A stretch of 64,000 bases of DNA from Gloeobacter violaceus PCC 7421 (GCF_000011385.1 NC_005125.1:3596001-3660000); one strand, 5' to 3'; positions 16,219 through 25,740 are shown, counted from the stretch's first letter. The notes: generated from the sequence alone by a model not told the origin. Numbers and translations are program-made.

Positions 16219-16236
16219 TCACCCCATAGAGGGTGA
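16219..16236 (-). terminator. Weak hairpin downstream of the 98-residue protein gene
   Basis: Arms TCACCC (16219-16224) and GGGTGA (16231-16236) with a six-base loop lie just past the stop at 16264 on the minus strand. There is no T run, so it is at best a weak terminator or mRNA end. Confidence 0.3.
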
Positions 16237-16263
16237 CCCAGAGCAGTAAGGGCAACCATTGCG

Positions 16264-16560
16264 CTAGTAATGTCCGGCCATTCGCTGCGGTTCGCCGAGC
16301 CATTCGCTGAAGGGCCGGTGGGCGCTCAACTGGCGCATGCGGCGGGCCAGATCCCGTAGCGCCGTAGCCTCGTCGACCCCTTCGCGCTCCATCTGCAGGC
16401 GCACGTCGAGGGCCTTGAGATAGTCGCCGACCGTGTCGAGCAGTTGGGTCTGGCTATCGGGAGGGGCCTCGAAGTAGTGCTCTTCGATCTGGTGGATGAG
16501 GCGTTCTAGTTCCGCGGTGCTGAAGGTTGCCGCCAGCTTTTTGATGAAGTTGATGTTCAT
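16264..16560 (-). CDS. Conserved-looking helical protein of unknown function
   Basis: A 98-residue, largely helical and acidic cytoplasmic protein starting MNINFIKKLAATFSTAELER, with LIHQIEEHYFEAPPD and a basic C-terminal part ALRDLARRMRQLSAH. I take ATG 16560; a GTG four codons upstream is possible. No catalytic motif, signal or membrane segment. It lies between the JAMM operon and recA, all on the minus strand, but gaps of about 110 bp on both sides suggest its own promoter. Function unknown. Confidence 0.65.
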   Translation of the reverse strand: MNINFIKKLAATFSTAELERLIHQIEEHYFEAPPDSQTQLLDTVGDYLKALDVRLQMEREGVDEATALRDLARRMRQLSAHRPFSEWLGEPQRMAGHY

Positions 16561-16646
16561 TTGTGCAACCACCCTACATCCCTAATCCTACTGGTACCGG
16601 GCTTCGGGGTGCCCGGATGATGTGTTTTCTTAGGGATCGGACAAGC

Positions 16647-16662
16647 CCCGGCTCAGGCCGGG
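16647..16662 (-). terminator. Candidate recA terminator hairpin
   Basis: CCCGGC and GCCGGG arms around a TCAG loop are located 8 bases past the recA stop codon on the minus strand. No following T run is visible, so this is a hairpin-type end rather than a textbook intrinsic terminator. Confidence 0.4.
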
Positions 16663-16669
16663 ACGCCCC

Positions 16670-17863
16670 CTAGACTTCTTCGTCGCCCAGATCGTCGTCG
16701 CCCTCGTCCGGAGCAGCCACAGCAGCGGCCGGAACGGCGGCACCGCTCGCGATCTTCTCGCGCACCTTGATCTCGATCTCCTGGGCCTGGGCGGCATTCT
16801 CCTCAAGGAGCGCCAGCACGTTCTCGCGGCCTTGGCCGAGCCGCTCGCTGCCGTAGGAGTACCAGGCGCCCTTGCGCTCGACGATCTCCATCTCGACGGC
16901 CAGATCGAGGATGCAGCCCAGCGAGGAGATGCCCTTGCCGAAGATGATGTCGAACTCGGCTTTGCGGAACGGCGGGGCGACCTTGTTTTTGACCACCTTG
17001 ACCCGCACGCGGTTGCCGTACTCGTCCTGGCCTTTTTTGAGGGTCTCGGCCTTGCGGATATCCAGGCGCACCGAGGCGTAGAACTTGAGGGCATTGCCGC
17101 CGGTGGTGGTCTCGGGGTTGCCGTACATCACGCCAATTTTGGAGCGCAGCTGGTTGAGGAAAATCACCATGCAGCCGGTCTTGCCGATGTTGCCTGTGAT
17201 CTTGCGCAAAGCCTGGCTCATCAGCCGCGCCTGCAGACCGACGTGGGCGTCGCCCATCTCGCCTTCGATCTCGGCGCGCGGCACCAGGGCGGCCACCGAG
17301 TCGATGACGATGACGTCGATGGCGGCCGAGCGTACCAGCTGATCGACGATCTCCATAGCCATCTCGCCGGTGTCGGGCTGGGAGATGATGAGATCATCTA
17401 CATTGACGCCCAGCACCTTGGCGTAGGCCGGATCGAGGGCGTGCTCGGCGTCCACGAAGGCCGCCACACCGCCGGTTTTTTGGATCTCGGCGATGGCATG
17501 CAAAGCCAGCGTCGTCTTGCCCGAGGACTCAGGACCATAAATTTCGATGACCCGACCTCTGGGCAGACCGCCTCCCAGGGCCAGATCGAGGGTGATGGCG
17601 CCGCTCGGCACCGTCTCCACCCGAATGCGCGTGTTCTCGCCCAGGCGCATGATTGCCCCTTCGCCGAAGTTGCGCTTGATCTGGGTGAGCACCATCTTGA
17701 GCGCTTTTTGCTTTTGGGCTTCGTCGGCGGTACCGGCCGCGGGGGCGGCCTTTTTGGAATCGTCTGTGGTGCGGGCCATGGTCGTCTCCGGCGCATCAGA
17801 AGAAAGGTCGATCGATTCCCGCGCCGAGGACCGAGTGCCGTTGGTACCGTTTTTGGTCATCAA
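16670..17863 (-). CDS. recA: Recombinase A
   Basis: The DNA strand-exchange and SOS coprotease protein. Family marks: Walker [28 protein letters not shown]-type segment [14 protein letters not shown], Walker [19 protein letters not shown]1/L2 region [15 protein letters not shown] and [20 protein letters not shown]. The frame gives 397 residues from 17863 (two adjacent ATG codons, GGGAG upstream). An internal ATG at 17779, with GGAG eight bases upstream, gives the standard-length protein of 369 residues, so the extra 28 N-terminal residues (Ser/Thr-rich, not conserved) are uncertain. C-terminus is acidic as usual. Confidence 0.96.
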   Translation of the reverse strand: MMTKNGTNGTRSSARESIDLSSDAPETTMARTTDDSKKAAPAAGTADEAQKQKALKMVLTQIKRNFGEGAIMRLGENTRIRVETVPSGAITLDLALGGGLPRGRVIEIYGPESSGKTTLALHAIAEIQKTGGVAAFVDAEHALDPAYAKVLGVNVDDLIISQPDTGEMAMEIVDQLVRSAAIDVIVIDSVAALVPRAEIEGEMGDAHVGLQARLMSQALRKITGNIGKTGCMVIFLNQLRSKIGVMYGNPETTTGGNALKFYASVRLDIRKAETLKKGQDEYGNRVRVKVVKNKVAPPFRKAEFDIIFGKGISSLGCILDLAVEMEIVERKGAWYSYGSERLGQGRENVLALLEENAAQAQEIEIKVREKIASGAAVPAAAVAAPDEGDDDLGDEEV

Positions 17864-18035
17864 AATAGCTCCCAGATTCTAACACCGATGCTAAGCAGGC
17901 CCAGGTTCGACCCGCCGCGAGAAGTGGACCAACGTCCACAACCATAGCACACAAGTGTGCGGCGCCGCCCGTGTTTTTTGCTTTTTTCGGTTTTTGCACT
18001 TTTCGCTACAATAGCGGGGCAGTATCGGGACTCCC

Positions 18036-19457
18036 ATGGCCGTCAGCCGCGCAACGCTTTTTGACAAAGTCTGGGATCTGCACACGGTGGGCACTCTGGC
18101 CTCCGGTCAGACCCAGCTTTTTATCGGACTGCACCTGATTCATGAGGTGACCAGTCCCCAGGCCTTTGCGATGTTGCGCGAGCGAGGTTTGGGGGTGCTC
18201 TATGCGGAACGGACAGTGGCGACAGTAGACCACATCGTGCCCACCCAGAGCCAGCAGCGGCCTTTTGCCGACACGCTGGCCGAGCAGATGATCCGCGCCC
18301 TCGAAGATAACTGTGCCGAATTCGGCATTCGCTTTTACAACATCGGTTCGGGTTCCCAGGGCATCGTGCACGTCATCGCCCCCGAGCAGGGGTTCACCCA
18401 GCCGGGCATGACCATCGCCTGCGGCGACAGCCATACCGCCACCCACGGCGCTTTCGGCGCCATCGCCTTCGGCATCGGCACCAGCCAGGTGCGCGACGTG
18501 CTCGCCACCCAGACGCTCGCCCTAGACAAGCTCAAAGTGCGCCGCATCGAGATGAACGGCAGCCTGCACCCGGGGGTGTTTGCCAAGGATGTGATTTTGC
18601 ACATCATCCGCAAGCTCGGTGTCAAAGCCGGGGTGGGCTATGCCTACGAATTTGCCGGCACCACCTTCGAGGCGATGAATATGGAAGAGCGGATGACCGT
18701 CTGCAATATGGCCATCGAGGGCGGTGCCCGCTGCGGCTACATCAACCCCGACGCCGTCACCTACGCCTACCTCAAAGGCCGCGACTTCGCCCCCCAGGGC
18801 GCCGACTGGGAGCGGGCGGTCGCCTGGTGGGAGAACCTGCGCTCCGACCCCGACGCCCAGTACGACGACACCATACACTTCGATGCCGCCGAGATTGCCC
18901 CCACCGTCACCTGGGGCATCACCCCGGGTCAGGGGATTGCCGTCGACGAGATCGTTCCCCGGCCGGAGGAACTCCCCGGCGAAGATCGGCCTCTGGCGGA
19001 AGAAGCTTATCGCTACATGGATCTGGCCCCAGGGGTGCCCATCGTCGGCACCAAGGTCGATGTCTGCTTCATCGGCAGCTGCACCAACGGACGTCTGAGC
19101 GATCTGCGCGAAGCAGCCAATCTCGCCCGGGGCCGGCATGTCGCCCCGGGCGTCAAAGCTTTCGTCGTCCCCGGCTCCGAGCGCGTCAAGCGGCAGGCTG
19201 AAGCCGAGGGTCTGCACGAAGTCTTTTTAGAAGCCGGTTTCGAGTGGCGCGAGCCCGGCTGTTCGATGTGCCTGGCGATGAACCCCGACCGGCTCGAAGG
19301 CCGCCAACTGAGCGCCTCCTCCTCCAACCGCAACTTCAAGGGTCGCCAGGGCTCAGCCTCCGGCCGCACGCTGCTGATGAGCCCGGCGATGGTGGTGGCC
19401 GCTGCCGTGAGCGGTGCGGTCGCCGACGTTCGCGCCCTATTGGAGCCCACCCCATGA
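18036..19457 (+). CDS. leuC: 3-isopropylmalate dehydratase large subunit
   Basis: Isomerises 2-isopropylmalate to 3-isopropylmalate in leucine synthesis, as a heterodimer with LeuD and a [4Fe-4S] cluster. The 473-residue length is standard. Signatures: DHIVPTQSQ, the [22 protein letters not shown] active-site block and the cluster cysteines in FIGSCTNGR and [16 protein letters not shown] 18036 directly follows a 170-bp gap divergent from recA. The stop overlaps the leuD start (ATGA), so the two subunits are co-translated. Confidence 0.97.
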   Translation: MAVSRATLFDKVWDLHTVGTLASGQTQLFIGLHLIHEVTSPQAFAMLRERGLGVLYAERTVATVDHIVPTQSQQRPFADTLAEQMIRALEDNCAEFGIRFYNIGSGSQGIVHVIAPEQGFTQPGMTIACGDSHTATHGAFGAIAFGIGTSQVRDVLATQTLALDKLKVRRIEMNGSLHPGVFAKDVILHIIRKLGVKAGVGYAYEFAGTTFEAMNMEERMTVCNMAIEGGARCGYINPDAVTYAYLKGRDFAPQGADWERAVAWWENLRSDPDAQYDDTIHFDAAEIAPTVTWGITPGQGIAVDEIVPRPEELPGEDRPLAEEAYRYMDLAPGVPIVGTKVDVCFIGSCTNGRLSDLREAANLARGRHVAPGVKAFVVPGSERVKRQAEAEGLHEVFLEAGFEWREPGCSMCLAMNPDRLEGRQLSASSSNRNFKGRQGSASGRTLLMSPAMVVAAAVSGAVADVRALLEPTP

Positions 19458-20074
19458 GCCGCATCGTCAGTATCGAAGGCCGGGCCATGCCGCTACCGGG
19501 CCACGACATCGACACCGACCGGATCATCCCGGCGCGTTTTTTGCGCTGCGTCACCTTCGATGGTCTGGGCGAAGCGGTCTTTGCCGACGACCGCCGCCAG
19601 AGCGGGCAGCACCCCTTCGACGCGCCCCACCATCAGGGGGCGCGCATTCTGGTGGTCGGCCGGAACTTCGGCTGCGGCTCCAGCCGCGAGCACGCCCCCC
19701 AGGCCCTTGCCAAGTGGGGCATCCGGGCCATCGTGGGCGAGAGCTATGCGGAGATTTTCTTCGGCAACTGTGTCGCCATCGGCCTTCCCTGCGCAACCGC
19801 TCGGCAGGCGCACATCGAGCACCTGCACACAGCCGTTGCCGAGGATCCGCAGATCCCCCTCACCCTCGACCTCGAAGCCCTCGAAGTGCGCCTGCCGCAG
19901 TCGCGCGTGCCCGTAGAGATGCCTGCGGGGGCACACCGGATGTTTCTGGCCGGCACCTGGGATGCCACCGGTCAATTGCGCGCGGGCCTGGCCGCCATTC
20001 GAGAGATTGCCGGGCGCTTGCCCTATGTGGATTGGGGATCCCCCCCCGGCTCTTCCCTTGGCAAGGCGGGATAG
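19454..20074 (+). CDS. leuD: 3-isopropylmalate dehydratase small subunit
   Basis: The swivelling-domain partner of LeuC. The 206-residue protein has [15 protein letters not shown] at the N-terminus, [18 protein letters not shown] and the end [19 protein letters not shown], all leuD hallmarks. I start at ATG 19454, overlapping the leuC stop; the frame is open upstream inside leuC. The C-terminal tail, about 15 residues ([13 protein letters not shown]), is longer than in most LeuD proteins and may be recently extended. A 297-bp noncoding gap follows with nothing recognisable. Confidence 0.95.
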   Translation: MSRIVSIEGRAMPLPGHDIDTDRIIPARFLRCVTFDGLGEAVFADDRRQSGQHPFDAPHHQGARILVVGRNFGCGSSREHAPQALAKWGIRAIVGESYAEIFFGNCVAIGLPCATARQAHIEHLHTAVAEDPQIPLTLDLEALEVRLPQSRVPVEMPAGAHRMFLAGTWDATGQLRAGLAAIREIAGRLPYVDWGSPPGSSLGKAG

Positions 20075-20371
20075 CTGAGCGGGCGCGGGCGGGATTGGGG
20101 AGCCTGTTAAAGCACCCTGCAGCGCAACAAGACCGGCAAAGGAGTCAGCGGGATTTACCTGCAAGCATCCTGGGTGTCGGCAAACCCAGCGCCGCAGTAC
20201 TGCTGGCCGGAATCGGGTCGCCGGCGTCTTGCTCCTTTATCTAGGCTGTCCGGAGCGTTTCTCAAGGGGTACACGGGCCTTCCTCTTCAGAAATCGCCCC
20301 ACCCCCGAAAATTGATGCCCTCTCTATCTACCCCGATTCTGCTATGACTCCAGGGTGTTTACAGCTAGCCT

Positions 20372-20797
20372 GTGAACAGCACACCATCATTGCGAAAAGC
20401 CTTGGACCGTTACAAGTTCCTTCTGCGAGTGTTGATGAGCGCGTTTGTGATTGTCGCAGGCACTCTGCACTTTCTCATCCCGGCACCATTTATCAAAATC
20501 GTGCCCGACTACCTGCCTGCCCACGCATTGCTCGTCTACGTGAGCGGTTTTTTTGAGATCCTGGGCGGCATCGGTCTGCTGATCCCGCCCTTTCGTCGAG
20601 CGGCTGCCTGGGGACTCGTCGCTCTGTTCATCGCCGTTTTTCCTGCCAATATCAATATGGCCGTCAACGATATCGTCCTGGACGGAATCCCTCACATTCC
20701 ACTGCTGTACTGGCTGAGACTACCCTTTCAGGCAGTACTCATCGCCTGGGCCTGGTGGCTGAGCCGTCCCGAACCCAATCCTGCTGCAATCACCTAG
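20372..20797 (+). CDS. DoxX-like membrane protein
   Basis: A 141-residue inner-membrane protein with four hydrophobic segments (about residues 17-40, 50-70, 75-100, 113-133). The sequence AGTLHFLIPAPFIKIVPDYLP and FEILGGIGLLIPPFRRAAAW fits the DoxX/DUF417-like family with a conserved acidic residue in a helix. Start at GTG 20372. Function is poorly known; related proteins are linked to thiol or quinone-dependent oxidoreductases. It is isolated, followed by the hairpin at 20830-20865. Confidence 0.75.
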   Translation: MNSTPSLRKALDRYKFLLRVLMSAFVIVAGTLHFLIPAPFIKIVPDYLPAHALLVYVSGFFEILGGIGLLIPPFRRAAAWGLVALFIAVFPANINMAVNDIVLDGIPHIPLLYWLRLPFQAVLIAWAWWLSRPEPNPAAIT

Positions 20798-20880
20798 AGC
20801 GGTTTTCAGTTTGATGGACAACGGCAGGCAGGCTGAAAACCCGGGTGGGCAAAGGTTTTCAGCCTAAAACCTGCCCTAGA
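20795..20880. repeat. Inverted repeat with perfect 12-bp hairpin after the DoxX-like gene
   Basis: Arms AGGCTGAAAACC (20830-20841) and GGTTTTCAGCCT (20854-20865) pair perfectly around a 12-base loop. Flanking CTAGAGCGGTTTTCAG (from 20795) and CCTAGACCGC (to 20880) make an outer, imperfect pairing. Related bits, such as CTGAAAGCCGCTCTA near 8377 and GGCTGAAAGCCGCTTC near 2078, lie in other gaps, so this is probably a small dispersed repeat that can also end transcription. Confidence 0.6.
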
Positions 20881-21007
20881 CCGCTTGCGTCATTCGGGCA
20901 ACCTGACGACCATCGGCGTTATGAGTTTTAGTATTTAGCCTTGCGGATAAAATGCTTACTGCTCATCTCTCCTTTCTCAGTAATATTTCGAATTTGAGGG
21001 TCTTCGC

Positions 21008-21247
21008 TCAAACTACCCCAGCCTGGGAGACGGTATGGCCGAAGAGACATTCTTGCTGGAGCAACTTTTGGCCGACTATCTGCCATCCCTCGGAGGCGAG
21101 GTCGGGCGCGTGCCTGTCGACCGAGTCCGCCGCTTCCTCTGCACTGTCGAAAGGACCGAATTCGTACAAACCCTGGGGGTCGACGAGAACCGCCAGGAAG
21201 CCCACGTTTGCCCGGTGGGTAGTAATGGTCCAATGTTTGTATTTCAT
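21008..21247 (-). CDS. Small protein, paralogue A of an inverted pair
   Basis: A 79-residue product starting at ATG 21247 with MKYKHWTITTHRANVGFLAV and LVDPQGLYEFGPFDSAEEAAD. It shares its first 26 residues, and about 100 bp of upstream DNA, with the gene at 22723-23007 on the other strand. The pattern (WTI, GFxA, DPxG, SAEEA) resembles small cyanobacterial HicB-like or DUF proteins with a single beta-strand domain. The end differs from paralogue B, so one of the two may be truncated. Function unknown. Confidence 0.55.
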   Translation of the reverse strand: MKYKHWTITTHRANVGFLAVLVDPQGLYEFGPFDSAEEAADSVDRHAPDLASEGWQIVGQKLLQQECLFGHTVSQAGVV

Positions 21248-21931
21248 GGAGTTACACAGTTGGTGTTTTCGGTTGAGAATGCCGACAATCGATCTGACTG
21301 TTTCTGCCAGGATGCGGTCAGGCGTTGCGCTTGACCCAATCTTGATTCGGTTGAAAGGGGATGCAAGTCGTGCGTGCGAATCGCTGCAAGCGGTGGGGCG
21401 CAGCCTCGCAAGGACTGCGCCAGGGAACGACGACAGCCGCAAAGAAGGTTGTTCAAGCATTGCTTAAGATTTAGCAACCAGCCGTCTTCAATTGACCGAA
21501 CGGCAAAACTCGAAATGTTGCTGGTCAACATCGAGTTTCCTGGCGACATTTAGACCTGTAAATTGTCTGCTTCCGGCCGCCAGAGTTCGCGAACTCCGGC
21601 CGCTTGTACCCTCGCTTGAAGTGCGGAATAGTTCAACCAAGTTGCCCGAGAAAAATACAAGGGCTAGAGCTTGGTCTCCTTGTGCAAGTGCCTTTGACGA
21701 GCGGCTCGGGAATTACAAATTCGAAGGGCTGCTGAAAGTATGACGAATTCACTCACACATAACACTTGACAGAGCCACTTACTACAAGAGGAGTACTATG
21801 TAGATGGACTTCCAGAAATTACGCGGGGTGCGTCACTTAAGAAGTCTTTAGAAAGCCGGTACCTTTTCAAAATACGGACATGTATTACGCGCCGATTTGG
21901 CGCAATGTAGCTTACAGATGCTGGGGTTCCT
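21248..21931. other. Gene-poor, AT-richer intergenic stretch
   Basis: About 680 bp between two small genes. The first 150 bp match, inverted, the upstream region of the gene at 22723. Short open frames occur but none has gene-like start, ribosome-binding site and product together. It reads as accessory or decaying DNA. Confidence 0.5.
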
Positions 21932-22552
21932 ATGGATGATATTCTCACATTGGCTGCTGAAGCAGACAAGGTAGACTCGCCACGCACTGCTGAATTGGCT
22001 TCGCTTCGCGAAGACTATCTAGAACAAAAGCTTGTTGAACTAATGAACTTGCACAAGCCTCAAAAGCGTAGTGGGCCTGTATGCTACTTGAGCAAAAAAC
22101 TTGAATCAGCTTCAATAAAGGCAGGCCAACCCAAACAAAAATCCCAAGAGAACACGCAGCACAAAGGTGTGAGCCAATACGGTGTATCGTCTGACACTTG
22201 GGTTGGCCATGAAGAACGCAGGGTGATGGCCTACTTGCGCAGAGAAGAATTGGCTGCGGTCATAGCAAATAGAGCACAATCCGCCCAGGCTATTGAAGAA
22301 GAGAAACATACTCAGAAGGACGGCAGAGAGTCACTAAAAGACAAGGTTTCAAGAACATGCCGTATGTCGACCTACAAAGCAACGCTGGTAGAGCTGGCGA
22401 AAATATACGGTCCTGAGCCTGTGCCGGCCGCGCTATTGCCTCCTGTACCCGATGAACTGGTTCTGGTCGACGAGCGGCAAAAGCAGCACGACTTCAGGGC
22501 CAAGTTTGGGATACCGGACCCCAGACCGCTAAATAAGCCCAAGCTTCACTAA
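21932..22552 (+). CDS. Orphan protein of unknown function
   Basis: A 206-residue hydrophilic protein, mostly charged and Gln/Lys-rich. Residues about 1-30 and 95-130 look helical (RRVMAYLRREELAAVIANRAQ), with a low-complexity linker between, and a Pro-rich C-terminal section (AALLPPVPDELVLVDERQKQ). No known domain, signal or membrane segment. Codon use is AT-richer than in the core genes. An ATG at 21932 without a strong ribosome-binding site makes the start uncertain. It may be a real accessory gene or a fortuitous long frame. Confidence 0.45.
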   Translation: MDDILTLAAEADKVDSPRTAELASLREDYLEQKLVELMNLHKPQKRSGPVCYLSKKLESASIKAGQPKQKSQENTQHKGVSQYGVSSDTWVGHEERRVMAYLRREELAAVIANRAQSAQAIEEEKHTQKDGRESLKDKVSRTCRMSTYKATLVELAKIYGPEPVPAALLPPVPDELVLVDERQKQHDFRAKFGIPDPRPLNKPKLH

Positions 22553-22722
22553 TAGACAGAAGATTGCAGCTTTGGAGAACCGAGGCAGCCCAGCTAGAAG
22601 ATAACTTGCATTCCTTGCTACTGTCGGGACTGGGTTAGACATCGCGCTTGAGCCAAGTCCTGGCAGGAATAGTCAGAATCGATTATCGGTATTCTCAAAA
22701 GAAAACACCAACTGTGCACTCC

Positions 22723-23007
22723 ATGAAATACAAAGATTGGACCATCACTACCCAGCGGGCAAACGTAGGCTTCTTGGCAATTCTCGTCGACCCCGACGGC
22801 AAGGAACTCGACGAACCATATATTTGCCTGCCAAGTCCCGAGTCGGCCGAATATTATGCACAAAGGCTCATCAACTGGTACATCACGCTCGAACAGCAAC
22901 GCCGGACTGTAAAACGTTCTGTGCCCACTACGACTCGGCTCCTAAACACCCGGCTCAGTCCTTCAGGTCGACTTCAGTTATCCAATCGCGTGATGGGCAC
23001 TACCTAA
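22723..23007 (+). CDS. Small protein, paralogue B of the inverted pair
   Basis: A 94-residue product beginning MKYKDWTITTQRANVGFLAI and LVDPDGKELDEPYI, followed by SPESAEYYAQRLINWYI. The N-terminal strand-rich part is shared with the gene at 21008-21247; the helix that follows is retained here but changed there, suggesting B is the more intact copy. The last 25 residues are not conserved-looking and may be read-through. Homologous DNA extends upstream of the start for about 100 bp. Function unknown. Confidence 0.55.
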   Translation: MKYKDWTITTQRANVGFLAILVDPDGKELDEPYICLPSPESAEYYAQRLINWYITLEQQRRTVKRSVPTTTRLLNTRLSPSGRLQLSNRVMGTT

Positions 23008-23133
23008 GCAGATGTGCAACACTCGGATATTGATGACCTCCGATGACCTGGGTGCAAGAAGAGCATTGCCGATTGCAGCACTATATTGGCACGCTCGCAT
23101 CGCGAAACCCTATGCTGTTCAAAGACACTGGAG

Positions 23134-23397
23134 ATGAGTCCCAGTCTCAATAACTACCCACAGCAGGTCCAGGGTGAGGAGTATGCTCTGGCGCGCGAGC
23201 TTGCCGCGGCGGAGACCGGACTTCCACTGGCAATGTTTGCAGAACTGCGCCCCTTCTCGCTTGAAGAGGTTTTCGATTCAGGCTATTTACCAGTCGGAAT
23301 TGACTCTGGCGCCTCCTACGAGAGCCTCTGGCAGGAGGCCATCCATTTGGCGAAGTTATCTGTCAAGTCACAACAGCCGACACAGGATCTTCCTTAA
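23134..23397 (+). CDS. Small helical protein of unknown function
   Basis: An 87-residue protein from ATG 23134; the in-frame ATG at 23086 is an alternative. The core ALARELAAAETGLPLAMFAE, LRPFSLEEVFDSGYLPVGID and SLWQEAIHLAKLS looks like a compact helical domain. The final residues (TQDLP) and stop lie in a short G-rich repeat (23394-23417). GGAG lies directly against the ATG, so the ribosome-binding spacing is poor. No function can be assigned. Confidence 0.45.
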   Translation: MSPSLNNYPQQVQGEEYALARELAAAETGLPLAMFAELRPFSLEEVFDSGYLPVGIDSGASYESLWQEAIHLAKLSVKSQQPTQDLP

Positions 23398-23417
23398 GGG
23401 GGGACCAGGGGGGATCT
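23394..23417. repeat. Short G-rich dispersed repeat (TTAAGGGGGG ... GGGGGGATCT)
   Basis: The unit runs TTAAGGGGGG-ACC-AGGGGGGATCT and recurs at 46132-46153 in nearly the same form. It sits between the small-protein gene and the ABC transporter gene, and supplies the stop of the former. Such 'PPLxKGGxGG' elements are known to litter cyanobacterial gene ends. Confidence 0.65.
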
Positions 23418-23458
23418 CCACCCCTCCCGCCCCGCCGCACAGCCGCTAGTCTGGAGGC

Positions 23459-24199
23459 ATGGCCATTGCTCTGGAACTGGTTGCCCTCACCAAGCGCTAC
23501 GGCTCGCAGCGAGCGGTCGACGGTTTGAGCCTGCAGATTCCCGAGGGAATGTTCTACGCGCTGCTGGGACCCAACGGTGCGGGCAAAACGACGACTCTCA
23601 GGATGGTCGCGGGATTGCTCGCTCCCGACAGCGGCGAGGCACTGATCCTGGGCCACAGCATCACCCGGGAGCCGGCCGCTGCGAAGCAGGCGCTCGCCTA
23701 CTTGCCGGATGATCCGCTGCTGTACGGCAAACTGCGGCCGATGGAGTATCTGGAATTTGTCTGCGGCCTGTGGGATGTTCCGGCTATCGAGGCTGAGCCC
23801 CGCGCCCGCGAGCTGCTCAAGCAACTGGGTCTGTGGGAAGTGTGCGGGCAGTTGGTCGAGACGTTCTCGCGGGGCATGAAACAAAAACTTGCCCTCGCCG
23901 GTGCCTTTGTGCACCGGCCGCGAGTGATTGTCCTCGATGAGCCGCTCACCGGTCTGGATGCGGCTGCCGCCCGCTTGGTCAAGGATATGCTTGCCGAACA
24001 CGTCGCCCAGGGCAACACGGTGATCCTCACCACCCACATCATGGAAGTGGCCGAACGTCTGGCGCAGCGCATCGGGATTATCAACCGCGGGCGGCTGGTG
24101 GCCGAGGGAACGCTCGAACAGTTGCGCTTGCGCAGCGGCGAGGTGGACGGCACGCTGGAGTCGGTCTTTCTGGAACTGGTCGATAGGCAGGATGGATGA
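23459..24199 (+). CDS. ABC transporter ATP-binding protein
   Basis: A 246-residue nucleotide-binding subunit. Walker A LLGPNGAGKTTTLRMVAG, Q-loop region, signature SRGMKQKLALAGAF, Walker B VIVLDEPLTGLD and the switch histidine in TTHIMEV are complete. It powers the membrane partner encoded by the next gene, which overlaps its stop by four bases (ATGA). GGAGG lies only one base from the ATG, an unusually short spacing. It resembles exporters of the CcmA/NatA type; cargo unknown. Confidence 0.93.
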   Translation: MAIALELVALTKRYGSQRAVDGLSLQIPEGMFYALLGPNGAGKTTTLRMVAGLLAPDSGEALILGHSITREPAAAKQALAYLPDDPLLYGKLRPMEYLEFVCGLWDVPAIEAEPRARELLKQLGLWEVCGQLVETFSRGMKQKLALAGAFVHRPRVIVLDEPLTGLDAAAARLVKDMLAEHVAQGNTVILTTHIMEVAERLAQRIGIINRGRLVAEGTLEQLRLRSGEVDGTLESVFLELVDRQDG

Positions 24200-25740
24200 A
24201 AACCGGCACGCTCCCCTGGCTTTTGGGCTGCGAGTTGCGCCTGTGGTGGCGTGAGATCACCACAAAGCCGACTGCTAAGACCATCTTCGCGGTGCTGGGG
24301 CTGTCGGTCGCGGCTTTGCTGGTCTGGCTGTGGTTCGTCTTTGCCGAGGTGCGCGGGGGGCTGTCGGTCGAAGGTGCTATCCCGGAACCGGCTTTGTGGA
24401 TCGCGGTGGTGCTGTGGCTTTTTGGTTTTTTTTATGCGTTTTATCAGGCGATCGAGCAGAGCATCGTCGCCCTTTTCGATCGAGGAGATCTCGATTTGTT
24501 GGTCTCCTCGCCCATCTCGACCAAGGTGATCTTCGCAAGCCGCTTGTTGGGGGTGGCTGTTGAAATTTTCTTGAGCTTCTGCGTGGTTGTTGTGCCTGCG
24601 GGCGCCCTTGCAGTGCTCGCGGGGGTGCCGAGGCTGCTGGGGGTGTTCCCGGCCCTGATTGGCATGGTGCTCGCCGCCACCAGCCTCGCGATGCTCGTTA
24701 CGCTGGGGCTGGTGCGTCTATTGGGGGCGCGGCGGGCGCGCACCGCTGCCCAGGTGGTCAGTGCCCTATTGGCTGCGGTGTTCTTTGTTGCTTCGCAGTT
24801 GCCCAACTGGCTTGCCGGGAGCGGGCCGGGGGCCGGGGTGGTTTGGGAAGGTTGGCGGGTGCTGTTTGCCGAAGGCGGTCCGCTCGGTGCCCAAAGTTGG
24901 TTGTGGACCCCGGCGCGGGCGGTCTTTGCCGATCCGGTGGCGATGCTGTGGACGCTAGGCGGCGGCGGCGCCCTGGGCTGGCTTGCCACTGAGCTGCTCT
25001 ACCGCGCGTTTATCGCCGGTACCCAACAGAGTGTCACAGAGAGCCCAAAACGGCGGTATAGCGGTGAGCCCCGCTGGCACGGCGGCCTCGGGCGGGCTGT
25101 GCTGCTCAAAGAATGGCGGCTTATCTTGCGCAATCCGTATCTGCTCTCGCAGACTTTTTTGCAGGTGGTGTTTTTGATCCCGGGGATGGTTGTGCTGTTG
25201 CAGAACGGAGGGGGGCCGCTCGGAGGCGCCGGCACTCTTGTGGCGACGGCGGCCACGGTGGTGGGCAGCAGCCTGGTCTATACGCTCACGCGCATCGGGG
25301 TCTCGGGGGAAGAAGCCCCGGATTTGCTGCGTTCCTGCCCGACCGAGCGGACGAAACTAGTCCGCCTGAAGCTGCTTGCAGCCTTAATCCCGGTGTGGGT
25401 GCTGCTCTTGCCGCTATTTGGGATCCTGCTGGTGCGCAGAGAACCCTGGCTGGTGCCTTTGGGCGTTTTTCTGGCGGCAACCGTCGCCGCTGCCACTCTG
25501 CGCCTGTGGAACTCGCGGCCCATTGCGCTTGCGGAGATGTTCAAAAGCCGCGCGGCAGGGGGCGGAGATCCGATGCTCGGGATTTTAGAATTCGTCTCGC
25601 TGCTGGGGTGGGGCGGGGTGAGCTTGCTGGCCGCCCGGGACGACTGGGCCGCGACGCTGCTTACTCTGGATGCACTGGGTCTGTTGATGGCGGCGGGCTA
25701 CTGGCGCAGCCGTCGACTCGGCTCGTCGCTGGGGTTTTAG
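24196..25740 (+). CDS. ABC-2 type exporter membrane protein
   Basis: A 514-residue permease with about twelve hydrophobic segments in two halves (roughly residues 25-280 and 315-510). The central hydrophilic loop holds SPKRRYSGEPRWHGGLGRAV. It has no ATPase motifs and overlaps the start of its ATPase partner, so it is the channel of that transporter. Related proteins are annotated simply as putative ABC exporters. The last 80 bp overlap the convergent cobD-like gene. Confidence 0.85.
   Translation: MKTGTLPWLLGCELRLWWREITTKPTAKTIFAVLGLSVAALLVWLWFVFAEVRGGLSVEGAIPEPALWIAVVLWLFGFFYAFYQAIEQSIVALFDRGDLDLLVSSPISTKVIFASRLLGVAVEIFLSFCVVVVPAGALAVLAGVPRLLGVFPALIGMVLAATSLAMLVTLGLVRLLGARRARTAAQVVSALLAAVFFVASQLPNWLAGSGPGAGVVWEGWRVLFAEGGPLGAQSWLWTPARAVFADPVAMLWTLGGGGALGWLATELLYRAFIAGTQQSVTESPKRRYSGEPRWHGGLGRAVLLKEWRLILRNPYLLSQTFLQVVFLIPGMVVLLQNGGGPLGGAGTLVATAATVVGSSLVYTLTRIGVSGEEAPDLLRSCPTERTKLVRLKLLAALIPVWVLLLPLFGILLVRREPWLVPLGVFLAATVAAATLRLWNSRPIALAEMFKSRAAGGGDPMLGILEFVSLLGWGGVSLLAARDDWAATLLTLDALGLLMAAGYWRSRRLGSSLGF

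Noticed and set aside
20075-20371. Possible ORF remnants after leuD
   Set aside because: Open frames continue past leuD in other phases, but none has a credible start or product; treated as empty spacer.
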